64,000 nt of DNA, taken from positions 41,297 through 105,296 of the forward strand of contig JAPYRG010000007.1 in assembly GCA_029936965.1 (NCBI GenBank), given 5' to 3'. The position numbers and the translations under genes were made by a program. This stretch comes from Fidelibacterota bacterium. Its GTDB lineage: Bacteria > Fidelibacterota > Marinisomatia > Marinisomatales > TCS55. Below the pieces are notes generated by a model. It did not search any database. It had not been told where the DNA came from and worked only from the letters and a program-made list of their open reading frames with translations. Of the stretch, positions 8,638 through 18,323 are shown one piece after another (position 1 is the stretch's first letter; every line of letters begins with the position of its first letter).

Positions 8638-9480
8638 ATGATTGATATTCTACGAGACCTTGGATTACCAATAAGTATATCATCAAATGGTCCAGTGATT
8701 GATGAAACAATCGCTCTAATGCACTGGCTTATGTTATTCTTATTTATTGGTTGGGGAACATTCTTCATTGTTTCTTTGGTAAAATTTAGAAAATCAAAAA
8801 GTCCGCAAGCAGATTATATAGGTGTTAAGTCTCATATATCTACAGTTTTCGAAGTTGCTGTTGCCCTAATAGAAATTGTTTTACTAATTGGTTTTTCATT
8901 TCCAATCTGGGCAAGTAGGGTAAATGATGTTCCAACCTCTAATGAAGGTATCATTCATGTTCGAGTTGTTGCTCAACAATATGTCTGGAATATTCATTAT
9001 CCAGGACCAGATGGAATTTTTGGAAGTACACAATCTGAACTTGTAGATGAAGTTAGTAATCCTGTAGGATTAGATCGATCTAGCTTTGGTGCTTCCGATG
9101 ATTTTATTACAATCAATCAATTACATATTCCTGTGAACAAAAAAGTTCGGATAGATTTAAGTACTAAAGATGTGATACATAGTTTTAAACTTCCAGAATT
9201 AAGAGTTGGTCAAGATGCTATACCAGGAATGAGCATACCATTGCATTTTGAAGCTACAATGACATCTAATCAGTTCTTGAAAAAGATGGTTGGTACACCA
9301 AGAGAAGGTAAAGGGTTAGAAATATCCTGCGCACAGTTATGCGGACTTGGCCATTATCGGATGAGAGGATACTTAACAGTTGATACTGAAGAAGAATATA
9401 ATGATTGGTTAAGTCTGCAGGCTGAATATTTGCTAGAAGATAATGAAGAAGATGAATGGGGTGACGAGGAAGACTGGTAA
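8638..9480 (+). CDS. ctaC: Cytochrome c oxidase subunit II, CuA-binding, with acidic tail
   Basis: A 280-residue protein with two N-terminal membrane helices and a periplasmic cupredoxin domain. The CuA site is complete: His in VIHSFKLPELRVG, and Cys-x3-Cys-x3-His-x2-Met in SCAQLCGLGHYRM (about residues 229-240). The aromatic patch QQYVWNIHYPG used in electron entry is present. There is no fused cytochrome c domain, so an external donor is needed. The C-terminus is strongly acidic (LEDNEEDEWGDEEDW). In the usual order ctaC precedes ctaD; here it comes after ctaD-E-F. GGAGA lies upstream of the ATG. Confidence 0.96.
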   Translation: MIDILRDLGLPISISSNGPVIDETIALMHWLMLFLFIGWGTFFIVSLVKFRKSKSPQADYIGVKSHISTVFEVAVALIEIVLLIGFSFPIWASRVNDVPTSNEGIIHVRVVAQQYVWNIHYPGPDGIFGSTQSELVDEVSNPVGLDRSSFGASDDFITINQLHIPVNKKVRIDLSTKDVIHSFKLPELRVGQDAIPGMSIPLHFEATMTSNQFLKKMVGTPREGKGLEISCAQLCGLGHYRMRGYLTVDTEEEYNDWLSLQAEYLLEDNEEDEWGDEEDW

Positions 9481-9540
9481 ATAATACTTATATAGCCCTT
9501 TAGCTAATTTATTTATTATTATACCTTTGTAAATCATTTA

Positions 9541-10539
9541 ATGTCTTTAGTGGATGTAAGCTCAATTTCATTTCATATCATTGCTAAAGTACTATCAAAA
9601 ATACTAGTCTTTTCAATTCTTGTATTGATCTTTGCTGGAGCTTTAGTTAAAAGTCACGAAGTTGGTTTATCGGTCCCTGATTGGCCGACAACTTATGGAT
9701 ATCAAATGTTCAAATTCCCTTTTTCAGATATGGTTGGAGGAATATTTTATGAACATGGACATAGAATGATTGCAACTGTTGTTGGCTTTATGACTTTAGC
9801 CCTATCCGTCATAGTATATTTGAGTAATAATGATCTTTGGTTAAAGAAATTAACCTTTCTAGCTTTAGGACTTGTGATTCTACAAGGATTATTTGGTGGA
9901 TTAACTGTTCTATTATATTTACCTGCGTATATATCTGTTATACATGCAATTCTTGCGCAAACTTTTTTTGTCTTAATAATATTTATTTCTTTCAGTTTAT
10001 CAATAAAAGATAAAGAAAATTTGCAAAATCCATCCGATGTCTCTGATTTAAAACTACCCGCTTATTTTGTTTCCATAACTATTTATATACAATTAATCAT
10101 TGGTGCAATAATGCGTCATACAGAATCAGGATTAGCTATACCTGATTTTCCACTATCTGGAGGATATATTATTCCATTATTTAATCAAACAATGATTAAT
10201 TCAATAAAATCAATGCATTTTGACGCTGGACTACAGTTTGTCGAATTATCTCAAATTATTATTCATTTTTCCCATCGTATTGGAGCTTTTATTGTCGCTT
10301 TATCAATTGGCTATTTATTTTTGAAATTGATTCAACTAAAATTAAAGTTTTCAATTATTCATAAATTAATATTATCAATTGTTATTTTATTAATTATTCA
10401 AATCTTTTTAGGTGCAATGACAATATGGACAGTAAAGAATCCTTTAATTACAAGTATTCATGTATTAAATGGTGCTATTATTTTAGGTGCTAGTTTATTG
10501 ATAATTTTACAAGTGCGACCATTAAATCAAATAAAGTAG
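9541..10539 (+). CDS. ctaA: Heme A synthase (COX15/CtaA)
   Basis: A 332-residue protein with eight predicted membrane helices; converts heme O to heme A for the oxidase. The two-fold internal repeat of the family is visible: GLSVPDWPTTYG in the first half and GLAIPDFPLSGG in the second, with heme-ligand histidines in HGHRMIA, IHAILAQ, HFSHRIG and IHVLNGA. The ribosome site is weak. It lies 60 nt after ctaC and directly before ctaB. Confidence 0.95.
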   Translation: MSLVDVSSISFHIIAKVLSKILVFSILVLIFAGALVKSHEVGLSVPDWPTTYGYQMFKFPFSDMVGGIFYEHGHRMIATVVGFMTLALSVIVYLSNNDLWLKKLTFLALGLVILQGLFGGLTVLLYLPAYISVIHAILAQTFFVLIIFISFSLSIKDKENLQNPSDVSDLKLPAYFVSITIYIQLIIGAIMRHTESGLAIPDFPLSGGYIIPLFNQTMINSIKSMHFDAGLQFVELSQIIIHFSHRIGAFIVALSIGYLFLKLIQLKLKFSIIHKLILSIVILLIIQIFLGAMTIWTVKNPLITSIHVLNGAIILGASLLIILQVRPLNQIK

Positions 10540-10549
10540 ATTATAAGTA

Positions 10550-11431
10550 ATGAAAAAAACGTTGAATAAATATTTAGTTATAACTAATTCATATATTGAT
10601 TTAATGAAGCCAAATATTTTGATCATGGTCTTAATTACTACGATATTAGGATACTTTTTAGGTGCTGACGGCAAGATATTATGGAATAATCTAACATGGA
10701 TGTTAATTGGGACTACTTTTTCAGCTGGTGGTTCAGGTGTCTTAAATCAATACCTTGAACGTGATCAAGATAAGATTATGAATCGCACATGTAATAGGCC
10801 TATTCCCTCAGGAATAATTTCTCCTCAAAATGCACTTATATTTGGGATAATAATAGTTATAGTTGGAACAATAATTTTAGTAGTAAAAACAAATCTTCTT
10901 ACTGGATTTTTATCATTATTAACAGCATTTATGTATGTCTTAATATATACACCAATGAAAAGAGTTACTTGGCTAAATACATCTCTGGGATCAATACCAG
11001 GGGCCTTACCCCCTATTGGTGGGTGGGCAGCTGCAACTAATAGTATTGATTCAGGAGCTTGGATTCTTTTTGCTATACTATACTTATGGCAACATCCTCA
11101 TTTTTTTGCAATTGCTTGGATGTGTAAAGATGATTATGAAAAAGCTGGATTTAAAATGTTGCCGGTAATTGAACCTGATGGCAATCGGACAATACGTCAA
11201 ATATTATGGCATTTAAGTTTGTTATTTCCTATTTCGTTGCTTCCAGTCCTAATAGGAATGAATGGAAATATATATTTATATGGAGTATTGATTATCACTT
11301 TATATTATTTTTTATCTGCTATTCCAATGTTGTATAAAAAGTCTTATAAAAATGCTTCTCGAATATTGAAAGCATCTGTTTTATACTTACCAGCTTTGAT
11401 GATAATCATTATTATAGATAAAGGAATGTGA
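10550..11431 (+). CDS. ctaB: Protoheme IX farnesyltransferase (heme O synthase)
   Basis: A 293-residue UbiA-family prenyltransferase with about nine helices; adds a farnesyl group to heme B to make heme O. The diphosphate-binding motif is clear: NQYLERDQDKIMNRTCNRP (about residues 64-82), and the second conserved loop DDYEKAGFKMLPVIEPDG is present. It starts 10 nt after ctaA, its product being the substrate of CtaA. Confidence 0.97.
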   Translation: MKKTLNKYLVITNSYIDLMKPNILIMVLITTILGYFLGADGKILWNNLTWMLIGTTFSAGGSGVLNQYLERDQDKIMNRTCNRPIPSGIISPQNALIFGIIIVIVGTIILVVKTNLLTGFLSLLTAFMYVLIYTPMKRVTWLNTSLGSIPGALPPIGGWAAATNSIDSGAWILFAILYLWQHPHFFAIAWMCKDDYEKAGFKMLPVIEPDGNRTIRQILWHLSLLFPISLLPVLIGMNGNIYLYGVLIITLYYFLSAIPMLYKKSYKNASRILKASVLYLPALMIIIIIDKGM

Positions 11432-11433
11432 TA

Positions 11434-12015
11434 ATGACTTTTAAACCATGGGTATACTTATCAACTTTATTAATTGTAATTATATTAATTATAATTTTAC
11501 AGCCAGATGAAAAAGTGAAAGAACTTCCTGTTATTGGTCAAATACCTGCATTCAACTTAATTGATCAGGATGGAAAACAATTTACTCTAGATGATTTAAA
11601 AGGTAATGTATGGTTAGCAGACTTCATTTTTACAACTTGCGCTGGTCCTTGTCCTATTATGACAGAGCGTATGAGTGCAGTTCAACATGATTTAATTGGA
11701 ATAGATAAATTGCAATTTGTATCATTTACTGTTAATCCTGATTATGATACACCTGAAGTATTAAAAAAGTATGCAAAACGATTTGATGCAGATATTAATA
11801 CTTGGTCTTTTGTTACAGGAAAGTATGAGCAAATTCAAGACTTAATTGCAAATGGATTTAAAATGGGAGATGAAGAGGAAATAGTTTTTCATAGTACACG
11901 CTTCGCATTGGTTGATCATGAAGGTAATCTGAGAGGATATTATTCTGCTACAGAGCCTAAAGATCATGAGGATCTCACTCGGGATATTCATTCCTTAATA
12001 AAGGGAATAAAATAA
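11434..12015 (+). CDS. SCO1/SenC-family copper chaperone for CuA assembly
   Basis: About 193 residues: an N-terminal membrane anchor (about 5-22) and a thioredoxin-like domain. The copper-binding motif C-x3-C appears in TTCAGPCPIM and the distal histidine in VFHSTRFALVDHEG. It delivers copper to, or keeps reduced, the CuA cysteines of subunit II. I chose ATG 11434 because AAGGA (11421-11425) lies 8 nt before it; a GTG at 11428, overlapping the ctaB stop, is the alternative. Confidence 0.93.
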   Translation: MTFKPWVYLSTLLIVIILIIILQPDEKVKELPVIGQIPAFNLIDQDGKQFTLDDLKGNVWLADFIFTTCAGPCPIMTERMSAVQHDLIGIDKLQFVSFTVNPDYDTPEVLKKYAKRFDADINTWSFVTGKYEQIQDLIANGFKMGDEEEIVFHSTRFALVDHEGNLRGYYSATEPKDHEDLTRDIHSLIKGIK

Positions 12016-12016
12016 T

Positions 12017-12544
12017 TTGTTATCTACTAGAAGTGATAATTTCTGGCTTCGTATTATCTATATTATATCTGTTCTTGTATCTGCATCAGTTGCTTTTTTA
12101 ATACTGGGTCCTAGACCGGATGGGATAGAAGGGACATTAGATGTAACAACCCTTCCTAAACTCAATGCAATCTTAAATGGTTTGACTGGAATATTCTTAT
12201 TAGTTGGATATGTATTAATTATCAATAAAAAGAGGCAAGCGCATAAAAACGCTATGTTGCTCTCTTTTGCCAGCTCTACTGCTTTTTTGATTAGTTATAT
12301 TATTTATCATTGGTTTAAAAGTGGTCCAAAGGAATATCTTGGAGATCTACATATTTTCTATTATTTCATTTTAATTTCTCATATTGTACTTGCAGCAATT
12401 ATTATTCCACTTGCACTACTAACAATGTATCATGGATGGAATGATCATATTGGAAAACACAGGAAGATTGCAAAAATAACTTTACCATTATGGTTATATG
12501 TATCTGTTACAGGTGTCATTATATATTATATGTTATACTGGTAA
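12017..12544 (+). CDS. DUF420 (CtaM-like) oxidase maturation membrane protein
   Basis: A 175-residue membrane protein of the DUF420 family, with five hydrophobic helices and conserved histidines in HKNAM, IYHWF, ISHIVLA, YHGWNDHIGKHRK. The family includes CtaM, needed for maturation of aa3 oxidase in Gram-positive bacteria. The start is TTG 12017: no ATG occurs before the first helix and AAGGGA lies about 10 nt upstream. It begins 1 nt after the SCO gene and closes the operon. Its last 12 nt overlap the end of the convergent gene on the other strand. Confidence 0.85.
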   Translation: MLSTRSDNFWLRIIYIISVLVSASVAFLILGPRPDGIEGTLDVTTLPKLNAILNGLTGIFLLVGYVLIINKKRQAHKNAMLLSFASSTAFLISYIIYHWFKSGPKEYLGDLHIFYYFILISHIVLAAIIIPLALLTMYHGWNDHIGKHRKIAKITLPLWLYVSVTGVIIYYMLYW

Positions 12545-15500
12545 GTCTATCTGTTCAGTCTCTACTATATTTTTGACTAAACCACCAAAATTACGATCAA
12601 TTTTAAAACCATGTTTATAGAAGAAATCTTCTTGAAAAAAACCAGCTATAACAAATTGAATTCCTTTGTTTCTTAAACGGCTAAATAATTCATCCATTAA
12701 GCGGTTACTCAAATCCTTTTTTCTATATTTTGATCTAATTACAATCCACTCAAAATGGGCAATAGTATCTTTTTTAGATTGTTTCCAATATACCCCTCCA
12801 ACTAGTCTATCTTTCATATCAAAAATCAATAGAAATTCATGATCACCTTGGAAAATAGGTTCAAGATTTGATTTTATAAGGATTGAATGGAAACGTGCAA
12901 TTTCCTTAGGGTGGAAGGGGGGTCGTATTCTATACCCATTTCCATCATTGTCTTCGCAAAGCATTACAAGATCAATTCGGCTATTATCACCTTCGTTCAT
13001 TGTTACTAGTTCTATATAGTCTGCAGCTGCTAAATGCTTAAAAACTAAATGTGTTAGAAAAAACTTTTCTTCATCTGATACTTCAATATTTTCATGTATA
13101 TGATGTAGCCTATTTTGAAGATCATCTTCAGTTACTTTTTGTGACCGCAATTCTTTAATTAGGTCTCCTAATAATTTCTTTAGATTCTCATTTGAATCTT
13201 TTAAACAAGTCATCAAGAAAAAACGTACTCTTGTTTCAGGGTATTCCGTTAATAGTTCCCCAAGCTTATAATCTTGATATAATTCTTGTAAAATAGTTGT
13301 TCTTGCCCTCAAGGTAGCATTATGATTTAGGTCAAGCCATCGTTCGTATCTTAAAGCAGCAAAAACCATCCTTTTTGTTAAAACTCCTTCTTTTTCAATT
13401 TCAATGAGAAAATCATCAATTCTTTTATCAGTCAGTCCATATTTTTTAGCTATTCTTTTCTTATCTGTATTATTATTTATTTCATCTTTGAATTGTTTTA
13501 TCAATGGGATTCCATATTTAACTTTTGTTTCTTGCATAATCACGGAGAATATTAATTCCCAGTCTGCCATGCGTTTTAAACCAATATATTCATTTTCTGT
13601 ATCATCTATAAAATTTTTATATATACTAAATAAAAGATTAGATACTTCCGATGTTTCTTCCCTATTTGTTATAGAAATTATCCTTGTTCCAGAAGCATAA
13701 TCATGTTCAGGTATGATCAAATTCTTTGGAGAGGGATCCCCAATCTGCACTTTTTTATCTGAGCGCCACCAAAAATTAATATATGCTGCAGTCCCACTCC
13801 AAATAAAGTGGAGCCAACGCATTTGCCATCGATCGGGAGCAGAATTTTCTTCAATTTCATTTCTGTTTCTTTCAAGATATTGCGATAGAGTTTCACCGGG
13901 AATATATTCTTCTGTATACAGATTGTATTCTGGCCAATAACCTCCAAACTCTTCAACAAACTTTTGACCATGAATAGATGTACCCATAATTATTAACCAT
14001 TTAATTTCTTCTTCAATAAATTCTTTTTCGTGAGTTTCATTAATATTGATTGCAAAATTATAGGAATCATCATTCTTTGTTTGAACTAGTATTCGCAATA
14101 CAGTTTTACCATGACGTTTTCCTAAAAATGTTACCCAAATCCCTTCGGGATTAATATCATTCAGCTCTATTAACCTATGGTCATAAAAAAGAAAAATTGT
14201 TTCTTTAATTAAAGCTGTATTTGTTATTGCATTAAGTAACGCTTCTTGTAAGGTTGGTTCAATAAGCTCATCGAATGTAATTACATCTTTCCAATTGTAT
14301 TCTGAGTTATCATTTCTGTTTATTGCTAATTTTCTATTAGGTCCAATCCATGATCTGAACCCATTAATAAGTTTATAGTGTTCTTTTTGAGCAAGTGATA
14401 ATGTCCTTTTTGGACATTCTACTATTTGCCACCAATATAATTCTGATCGTGCCCAAAGATATTTTGCAGGATGGTTAATGCCATAATCTGCTACAATGGG
14501 TAATAAAATCTGTATAAATGCAAATTGAACTTTCTCTATAGATTTGAGATCTTTTCTAAATTGACCAAGTTGTGATAAGACAGCTTTAAAATGTTCATTT
14601 CTTAATAAATTTACATTTATTGAAAATTCATCCTTTGATTTTTCATCATTATACTGTTTGAATGTATCAAAAAGTAATTCATAAAATAATTCTCCAGATA
14701 ATTCAGGTAGTATAGTTTCAATTGCCCTTAGCCGAATAGAAATATTATCATGTTGCCGAAATGATAAGAGAATATTAAACGCAATCTTTTTTAGTTGTTC
14801 TTGATTAGATCGTAATAATCTATTATATGCTATAAAACCATTAAGATCTCCATTATATAATTTCTCTGTAGATTTGTGCAGTTCATATAGATCAATAGCA
14901 CTTTCAAAATCATCTATATTTATTGCAAATTCTGATGATTTATTATTTAATGGAAATAGTAGTTTAATAGAATCATTCTGCTCAAATCCGGTGATGCGGA
15001 ATACGCTTTTACCGATAAAATCTGTGAAACTATTATTTCCCAACCATAGTTCTGGACAAATTAATATATTTTGTAAATCAATAATATTATCAATTGTATT
15101 ATACGTAAAATCTCCAATAATTAAGCTATCATCATTCCATTGAATCTTAATATTTTTTGCATTATTTCTTACTGATAGAACAGAACCATCCCAATATATA
15201 TCATTTTTACTTATACCTTTCTCACGTAGAAGCCAGTTAGGTATATAAATTTGATATTTATTATATGATAAAGTGACATAATTCTTTTGATACATTGGAG
15301 ATATAATTGTATCAAAGTTTTTTATTATAATTTTTCTCTTAAATGTACCTTTTTGTGTTAATTCTTCATCTTTTATAAAGGTACGTTTTATAATCGCAAA
15401 ATTGATCACACGTTCATATGGAGCAAGGAAACTATTAACTGATTGGACTAATGAACTATAATAGTCTCGAATAGATGAAATATTTTCCTTTGAGAATTCT

Positions 15501-17149
15501 ATTGGCAGTGTATCATAGTCAGGATAAATAAGTAGAGTATTAAATTCTAAACCATCACCAACTAAAAAAGCACAACTAATTCCATCAAAATCTTGAAACA
15601 TATTTTCTATCTTTTGAGGTGAAATTGTTTGCCCTCTAGTATTTTTATAAATTTCTTTTTTACGATCAATAATATATAAATGACCATTTTTTTCTTTGAA
15701 GATGTCACCAGTATGAAACCATCCATTAACTAGTGTCGAATTATTTGTTTTACTAAAATAGTATGATGATACATATGCTCCTCTAATAAGTAGTTCACCA
15801 TCTTCAGCTAATTTCGTATTAATACCAGGCAGCGACTTTCCAACTGAATCAGGTTGATAATCATTCGGGGGTGTCATTGTAATTCCTCCAGTTGCCTCAG
15901 TCATCCCATATCCACTAATTAGATTAATTTTATTTTCTTGAAAAAAATGAAACACATCTGGATCTAAATAACCAGCAGCTGATAATCCAAATTTTAAATT
16001 TCCACCAGTTATTAATGATACGGCATTGCTTATTTCATCATTATCATACTCATCCATTGGATTAATTGAATTAGCATGCTCCATTAACTGGATCCACCTC
16101 TTTGGAACGCTAATAAAGATTGATGGTTTAGATATCTGAAAATCCTTTAATAAAGATTTGAAATATGGTGATTCTGCAAAAGTATAGGTTGCACCCCAAA
16201 AAATAGAACCTAGTAGTTCAAAGTATCTTCCAAATGTATGATACAAAGGGAGAAAGCATAAGAATACATCATCACTTGAAAAGGAGGGAAGAGCTAAAGC
16301 TCTTGCAAATCTTTTTGATATAATATTTTCCTGTGAAAAAACAATACCTTTTGGATTATCAGTTGTACCAGAGGTATACATAACTGTAGAGATATCTTGC
16401 ATATCGCAGTCGTTTATTCTTTTTAAAACATTAATTTCATCAAATTCAACTGATTTTGAGATAAAACTTTCCCATTGCTCAGCATGAATAATTGCATCTG
16501 AATGATCATCTAAATGATAAATAACTAATGAACCTTGATCAACTTTAGAATCTCGGAATATTCCTTGAACTGAAGTACCTCCAATAAAAAGGTGTGTGAT
16601 TTCAGAATTATTTATAATGAACTCTAAATGTTCAGCTGTGGTTGTGACAGGTATTGGTACTATTGGGAAATGAAATGATAGACAAGAAAGATCAATTAAG
16701 CCACCTCTGAGTGAATTCTCAGTAAATACCCCTATAACCATATTGTTATTATATTTTATTTCTATGTTTGATAGAGCCTGAGCAATTTGTATAACTCTAT
16801 GCCATATTTCTTTATAGGAAAAACTCTCAATAGTATTTCCATTAATTACTTTAAAACATTCTTTTTTATCATAATATCGTGCCCGCTGATTAATCAAATG
16901 GCCTACAGTTAGTTTTGATTTAATAATTAGTTTGTGAATTATTTCAAACCATTCATCAATTTTATTTGAATTACAAATTTCATTATTAATAATGGGCAGA
17001 TGACCTAATTCTAAAAAATCATGTATTGATTTTTGTTTTGCATCTGATTCAAATAAATCTGATGCTTTTCCCAATAGCTCTTCAGCGTTCGGCTGGTGAC
17101 CAAAGATTTTTTCAATATAAATTAGATGTTCTGATAATGGTTGATTCAT
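12533..17149 (-). CDS. Giant protein: AMP-binding (acyl-CoA synthetase-like) + kinase-like + GNAT acetyltransferase domains
   Basis: A single 1538-residue ORF. Residues about 75-610 are an adenylate-forming domain with the standard motifs YTSGTTDNPKG (258), GYGMTE (413), GWFHTGD (476), DRKKEI (495) and a C-terminal lysine in GTFKRK (about 604). Residues about 620-990 are unrecognised, in part helical (about 750-900). Residues about 1005-1165 look like a kinase/aminoglycoside-phosphotransferase fold: a hinge-like EEYIPGETLSQYL (1080) and a catalytic-loop-like IGDPSPKNLI (1136), but the expected N-lobe lysine and DFG aspartate positions appear as asparagines. Residues about 1230-1390 are helical. 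Residues about 1405-1538 look like a GNAT acetyltransferase (YRKKDLSNRLMDELF, FYKHGF). There is no signal peptide, so it is probably cytoplasmic. The AMP-binding call is firm, GNAT fairly firm, the kinase-like call tentative. It stands alone on its strand after a terminator. Confidence 0.8.
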   Translation of the reverse strand: MNQPLSEHLIYIEKIFGHQPNAEELLGKASDLFESDAKQKSIHDFLELGHLPIINNEICNSNKIDEWFEIIHKLIIKSKLTVGHLINQRARYYDKKECFKVINGNTIESFSYKEIWHRVIQIAQALSNIEIKYNNNMVIGVFTENSLRGGLIDLSCLSFHFPIVPIPVTTTAEHLEFIINNSEITHLFIGGTSVQGIFRDSKVDQGSLVIYHLDDHSDAIIHAEQWESFISKSVEFDEINVLKRINDCDMQDISTVMYTSGTTDNPKGIVFSQENIISKRFARALALPSFSSDDVFLCFLPLYHTFGRYFELLGSIFWGATYTFAESPYFKSLLKDFQISKPSIFISVPKRWIQLMEHANSINPMDEYDNDEISNAVSLITGGNLKFGLSAAGYLDPDVFHFFQENKINLISGYGMTEATGGITMTPPNDYQPDSVGKSLPGINTKLAEDGELLIRGAYVSSYYFSKTNNSTLVNGWFHTGDIFKEKNGHLYIIDRKKEIYKNTRGQTISPQKIENMFQDFDGISCAFLVGDGLEFNTLLIYPDYDTLPIEFSKENISSIRDYYSSLVQSVNSFLAPYERVINFAIIKRTFIKDEELTQKGTFKRKIIIKNFDTIISPMYQKNYVTLSYNKYQIYIPNWLLREKGISKNDIYWDGSVLSVRNNAKNIKIQWNDDSLIIGDFTYNTIDNIIDLQNILICPELWLGNNSFTDFIGKSVFRITGFEQNDSIKLLFPLNNKSSEFAINIDDFESAIDLYELHKSTEKLYNGDLNGFIAYNRLLRSNQEQLKKIAFNILLSFRQHDNISIRLRAIETILPELSGELFYELLFDTFKQYNDEKSKDEFSINVNLLRNEHFKAVLSQLGQFRKDLKSIEKVQFAFIQILLPIVADYGINHPAKYLWARSELYWWQIVECPKRTLSLAQKEHYKLINGFRSWIGPNRKLAINRNDNSEYNWKDVITFDELIEPTLQEALLNAITNTALIKETIFLFYDHRLIELNDINPEGIWVTFLGKRHGKTVLRILVQTKNDDSYNFAININETHEKEFIEEEIKWLIIMGTSIHGQKFVEEFGGYWPEYNLYTEEYIPGETLSQYLERNRNEIEENSAPDRWQMRWLHFIWSGTAAYINFWWRSDKKVQIGDPSPKNLIIPEHDYASGTRIISITNREETSEVSNLLFSIYKNFIDDTENEYIGLKRMADWELIFSVIMQETKVKYGIPLIKQFKDEINNNTDKKRIAKKYGLTDKRIDDFLIEIEKEGVLTKRMVFAALRYERWLDLNHNATLRARTTILQELYQDYKLGELLTEYPETRVRFFLMTCLKDSNENLKKLLGDLIKELRSQKVTEDDLQNRLHHIHENIEVSDEEKFFLTHLVFKHLAAADYIELVTMNEGDNSRIDLVMLCEDNDGNGYRIRPPFHPKEIARFHSILIKSNLEPIFQGDHEFLLIFDMKDRLVGGVYWKQSKKDTIAHFEWIVIRSKYRKKDLSNRLMDELFSRLRNKGIQFVIAGFFQEDFFYKHGFKIDRNFGGLVKNIVETEQIDLPV

Positions 17150-17178
17150 CTATATGAGTTTAATATTATTTTGAAATC

Positions 17179-17213
17179 AAAAAAAAAGCCTTCTTAAAGA
17201 AGGCCTCCTTTTT
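17179..17213 (-). terminator. Intrinsic terminator after the PorV-like gene
   Basis: Perfect 6-bp stem GCCTTC/GAAGGC (17188-17193 with 17199-17204) with a 5-nt loop. Read on the minus strand it is followed by a run of nine T. It lies 13 nt downstream of the stop of the PorV-like gene and before the start of the giant AMP-binding gene, so it probably separates the two transcription units. Confidence 0.85.
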
Positions 17214-17225
17214 GAATATTCTTAA

Positions 17226-18323
17226 TTAAAGTCCGATTGTAAAAGTTAATCTAGTAACCTCTCCTAATATTCCCATATCGGAAACCGAATAATCAAGAGT
17301 AAAATTATAAGGTATAAATGGAAACATTATTGATGATAAACCAAACCCAAAAGCTGTTTTATTTATATAACCATGAGAGTTATCTTTATCAAGCTTATCT
17401 GTCAAATCATTAGAATCCATACTATCATCGTTTGAATCACTAAACTGAATGAATTTATTTTCTAATCCCATCCGAAAGTAAAGCCCACCAAGAACTTTAA
17501 TTTCTAGGCCACCAGCATAATATGGATTGTAATCCCTAGGGTCATAATAGTCAACACTCACTGAAGCTTCAACAGTTTCATTCTTTATAAAAGAAGTTGG
17601 GCCAATAGGAGTAAAAGCAACACCAACTCGAAAGGACATAGGTAAGGGCCATTCTTCTGTTTGAAGCTGTGCGATTACATCGGGATTGGCATTTTGGTCT
17701 TCATATGGATCTGTATCTACTTTCAGATCAGTTCCTTCCAATTTCATCTTAGTACCAAAGTTTGTTATAGCCATTCCTAGAGTTAATCCAGAAAAATCTG
17801 TATGATATTGAGAACCCACATCCAATCCAAATGCAGTTGCATTGGAAAAGGAGATAGTCTCTCTTACAATCTTTCCATGTAGACCAATGGAAAATCGATC
17901 AGAGATTTTTCTACCAAATCCAAGACCGAGGGCAATATCTGATGCGCGAAAAACAACTTTACTATCTTGTTCAAATTCTGTTGTTTTTTTCATTTCACCC
18001 ATATCTAGATTATTCAAACTAATTCCTAAATTACCAAGCGAACCTACAGGAATAACTAATCCAAAATAACTGTGCTTCATATCTGCAATCCAATTGTATT
18101 GGGAAAGCAAAACCTGTATATCTTTAGCATGTGCTATTCCCGCAGGGTTCCAATGCAAGGCAGAGGGATCTTGGACATTTGCAGTAAATGCTCCACCAAG
18201 AGCCATTCCTCGACTTCCTATACCTATTTTTAGAAAGTTAGCTGCAGATGTACCAGAATTATCAAATTGTGCTAAAATACAACAGTTTATAGCAATAAAA
18301 GTTATGATTATGTTTTTCTTCAT
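17226..18323 (-). CDS. PorV/PorQ-family outer membrane beta-barrel protein
   Basis: A 365-residue protein with an N-terminal signal sequence and the family opening AANFLKIGIGSRGMALGGAF followed by DPSALHWNPAGIA, diagnostic of the PorV/PorQ (UPF0164-like) group; the rest is beta-strand-rich and ends in an aromatic/hydrophobic strand (TFTIGL). PorV-type proteins take part in type IX secretion, where PorV shuttles cargo to the sortase PorU. Its ATG overlaps the stop of the upstream secreted protein by four bases, which ties it to that cargo and the TonB receptor. Confidence 0.88.
   Translation of the reverse strand: MKKNIIITFIAINCCILAQFDNSGTSAANFLKIGIGSRGMALGGAFTANVQDPSALHWNPAGIAHAKDIQVLLSQYNWIADMKHSYFGLVIPVGSLGNLGISLNNLDMGEMKKTTEFEQDSKVVFRASDIALGLGFGRKISDRFSIGLHGKIVRETISFSNATAFGLDVGSQYHTDFSGLTLGMAITNFGTKMKLEGTDLKVDTDPYEDQNANPDVIAQLQTEEWPLPMSFRVGVAFTPIGPTSFIKNETVEASVSVDYYDPRDYNPYYAGGLEIKVLGGLYFRMGLENKFIQFSDSNDDSMDSNDLTDKLDKDNSHGYINKTAFGFGLSSIMFPFIPYNFTLDYSVSDMGILGEVTRLTFTIGL

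Noticed and set aside
13404..13940. Plus-strand ORFs opposite the giant AMP-binding gene
   Set aside because: They are antisense to clearly conserved coding sequence and show no domain or ribosome site.
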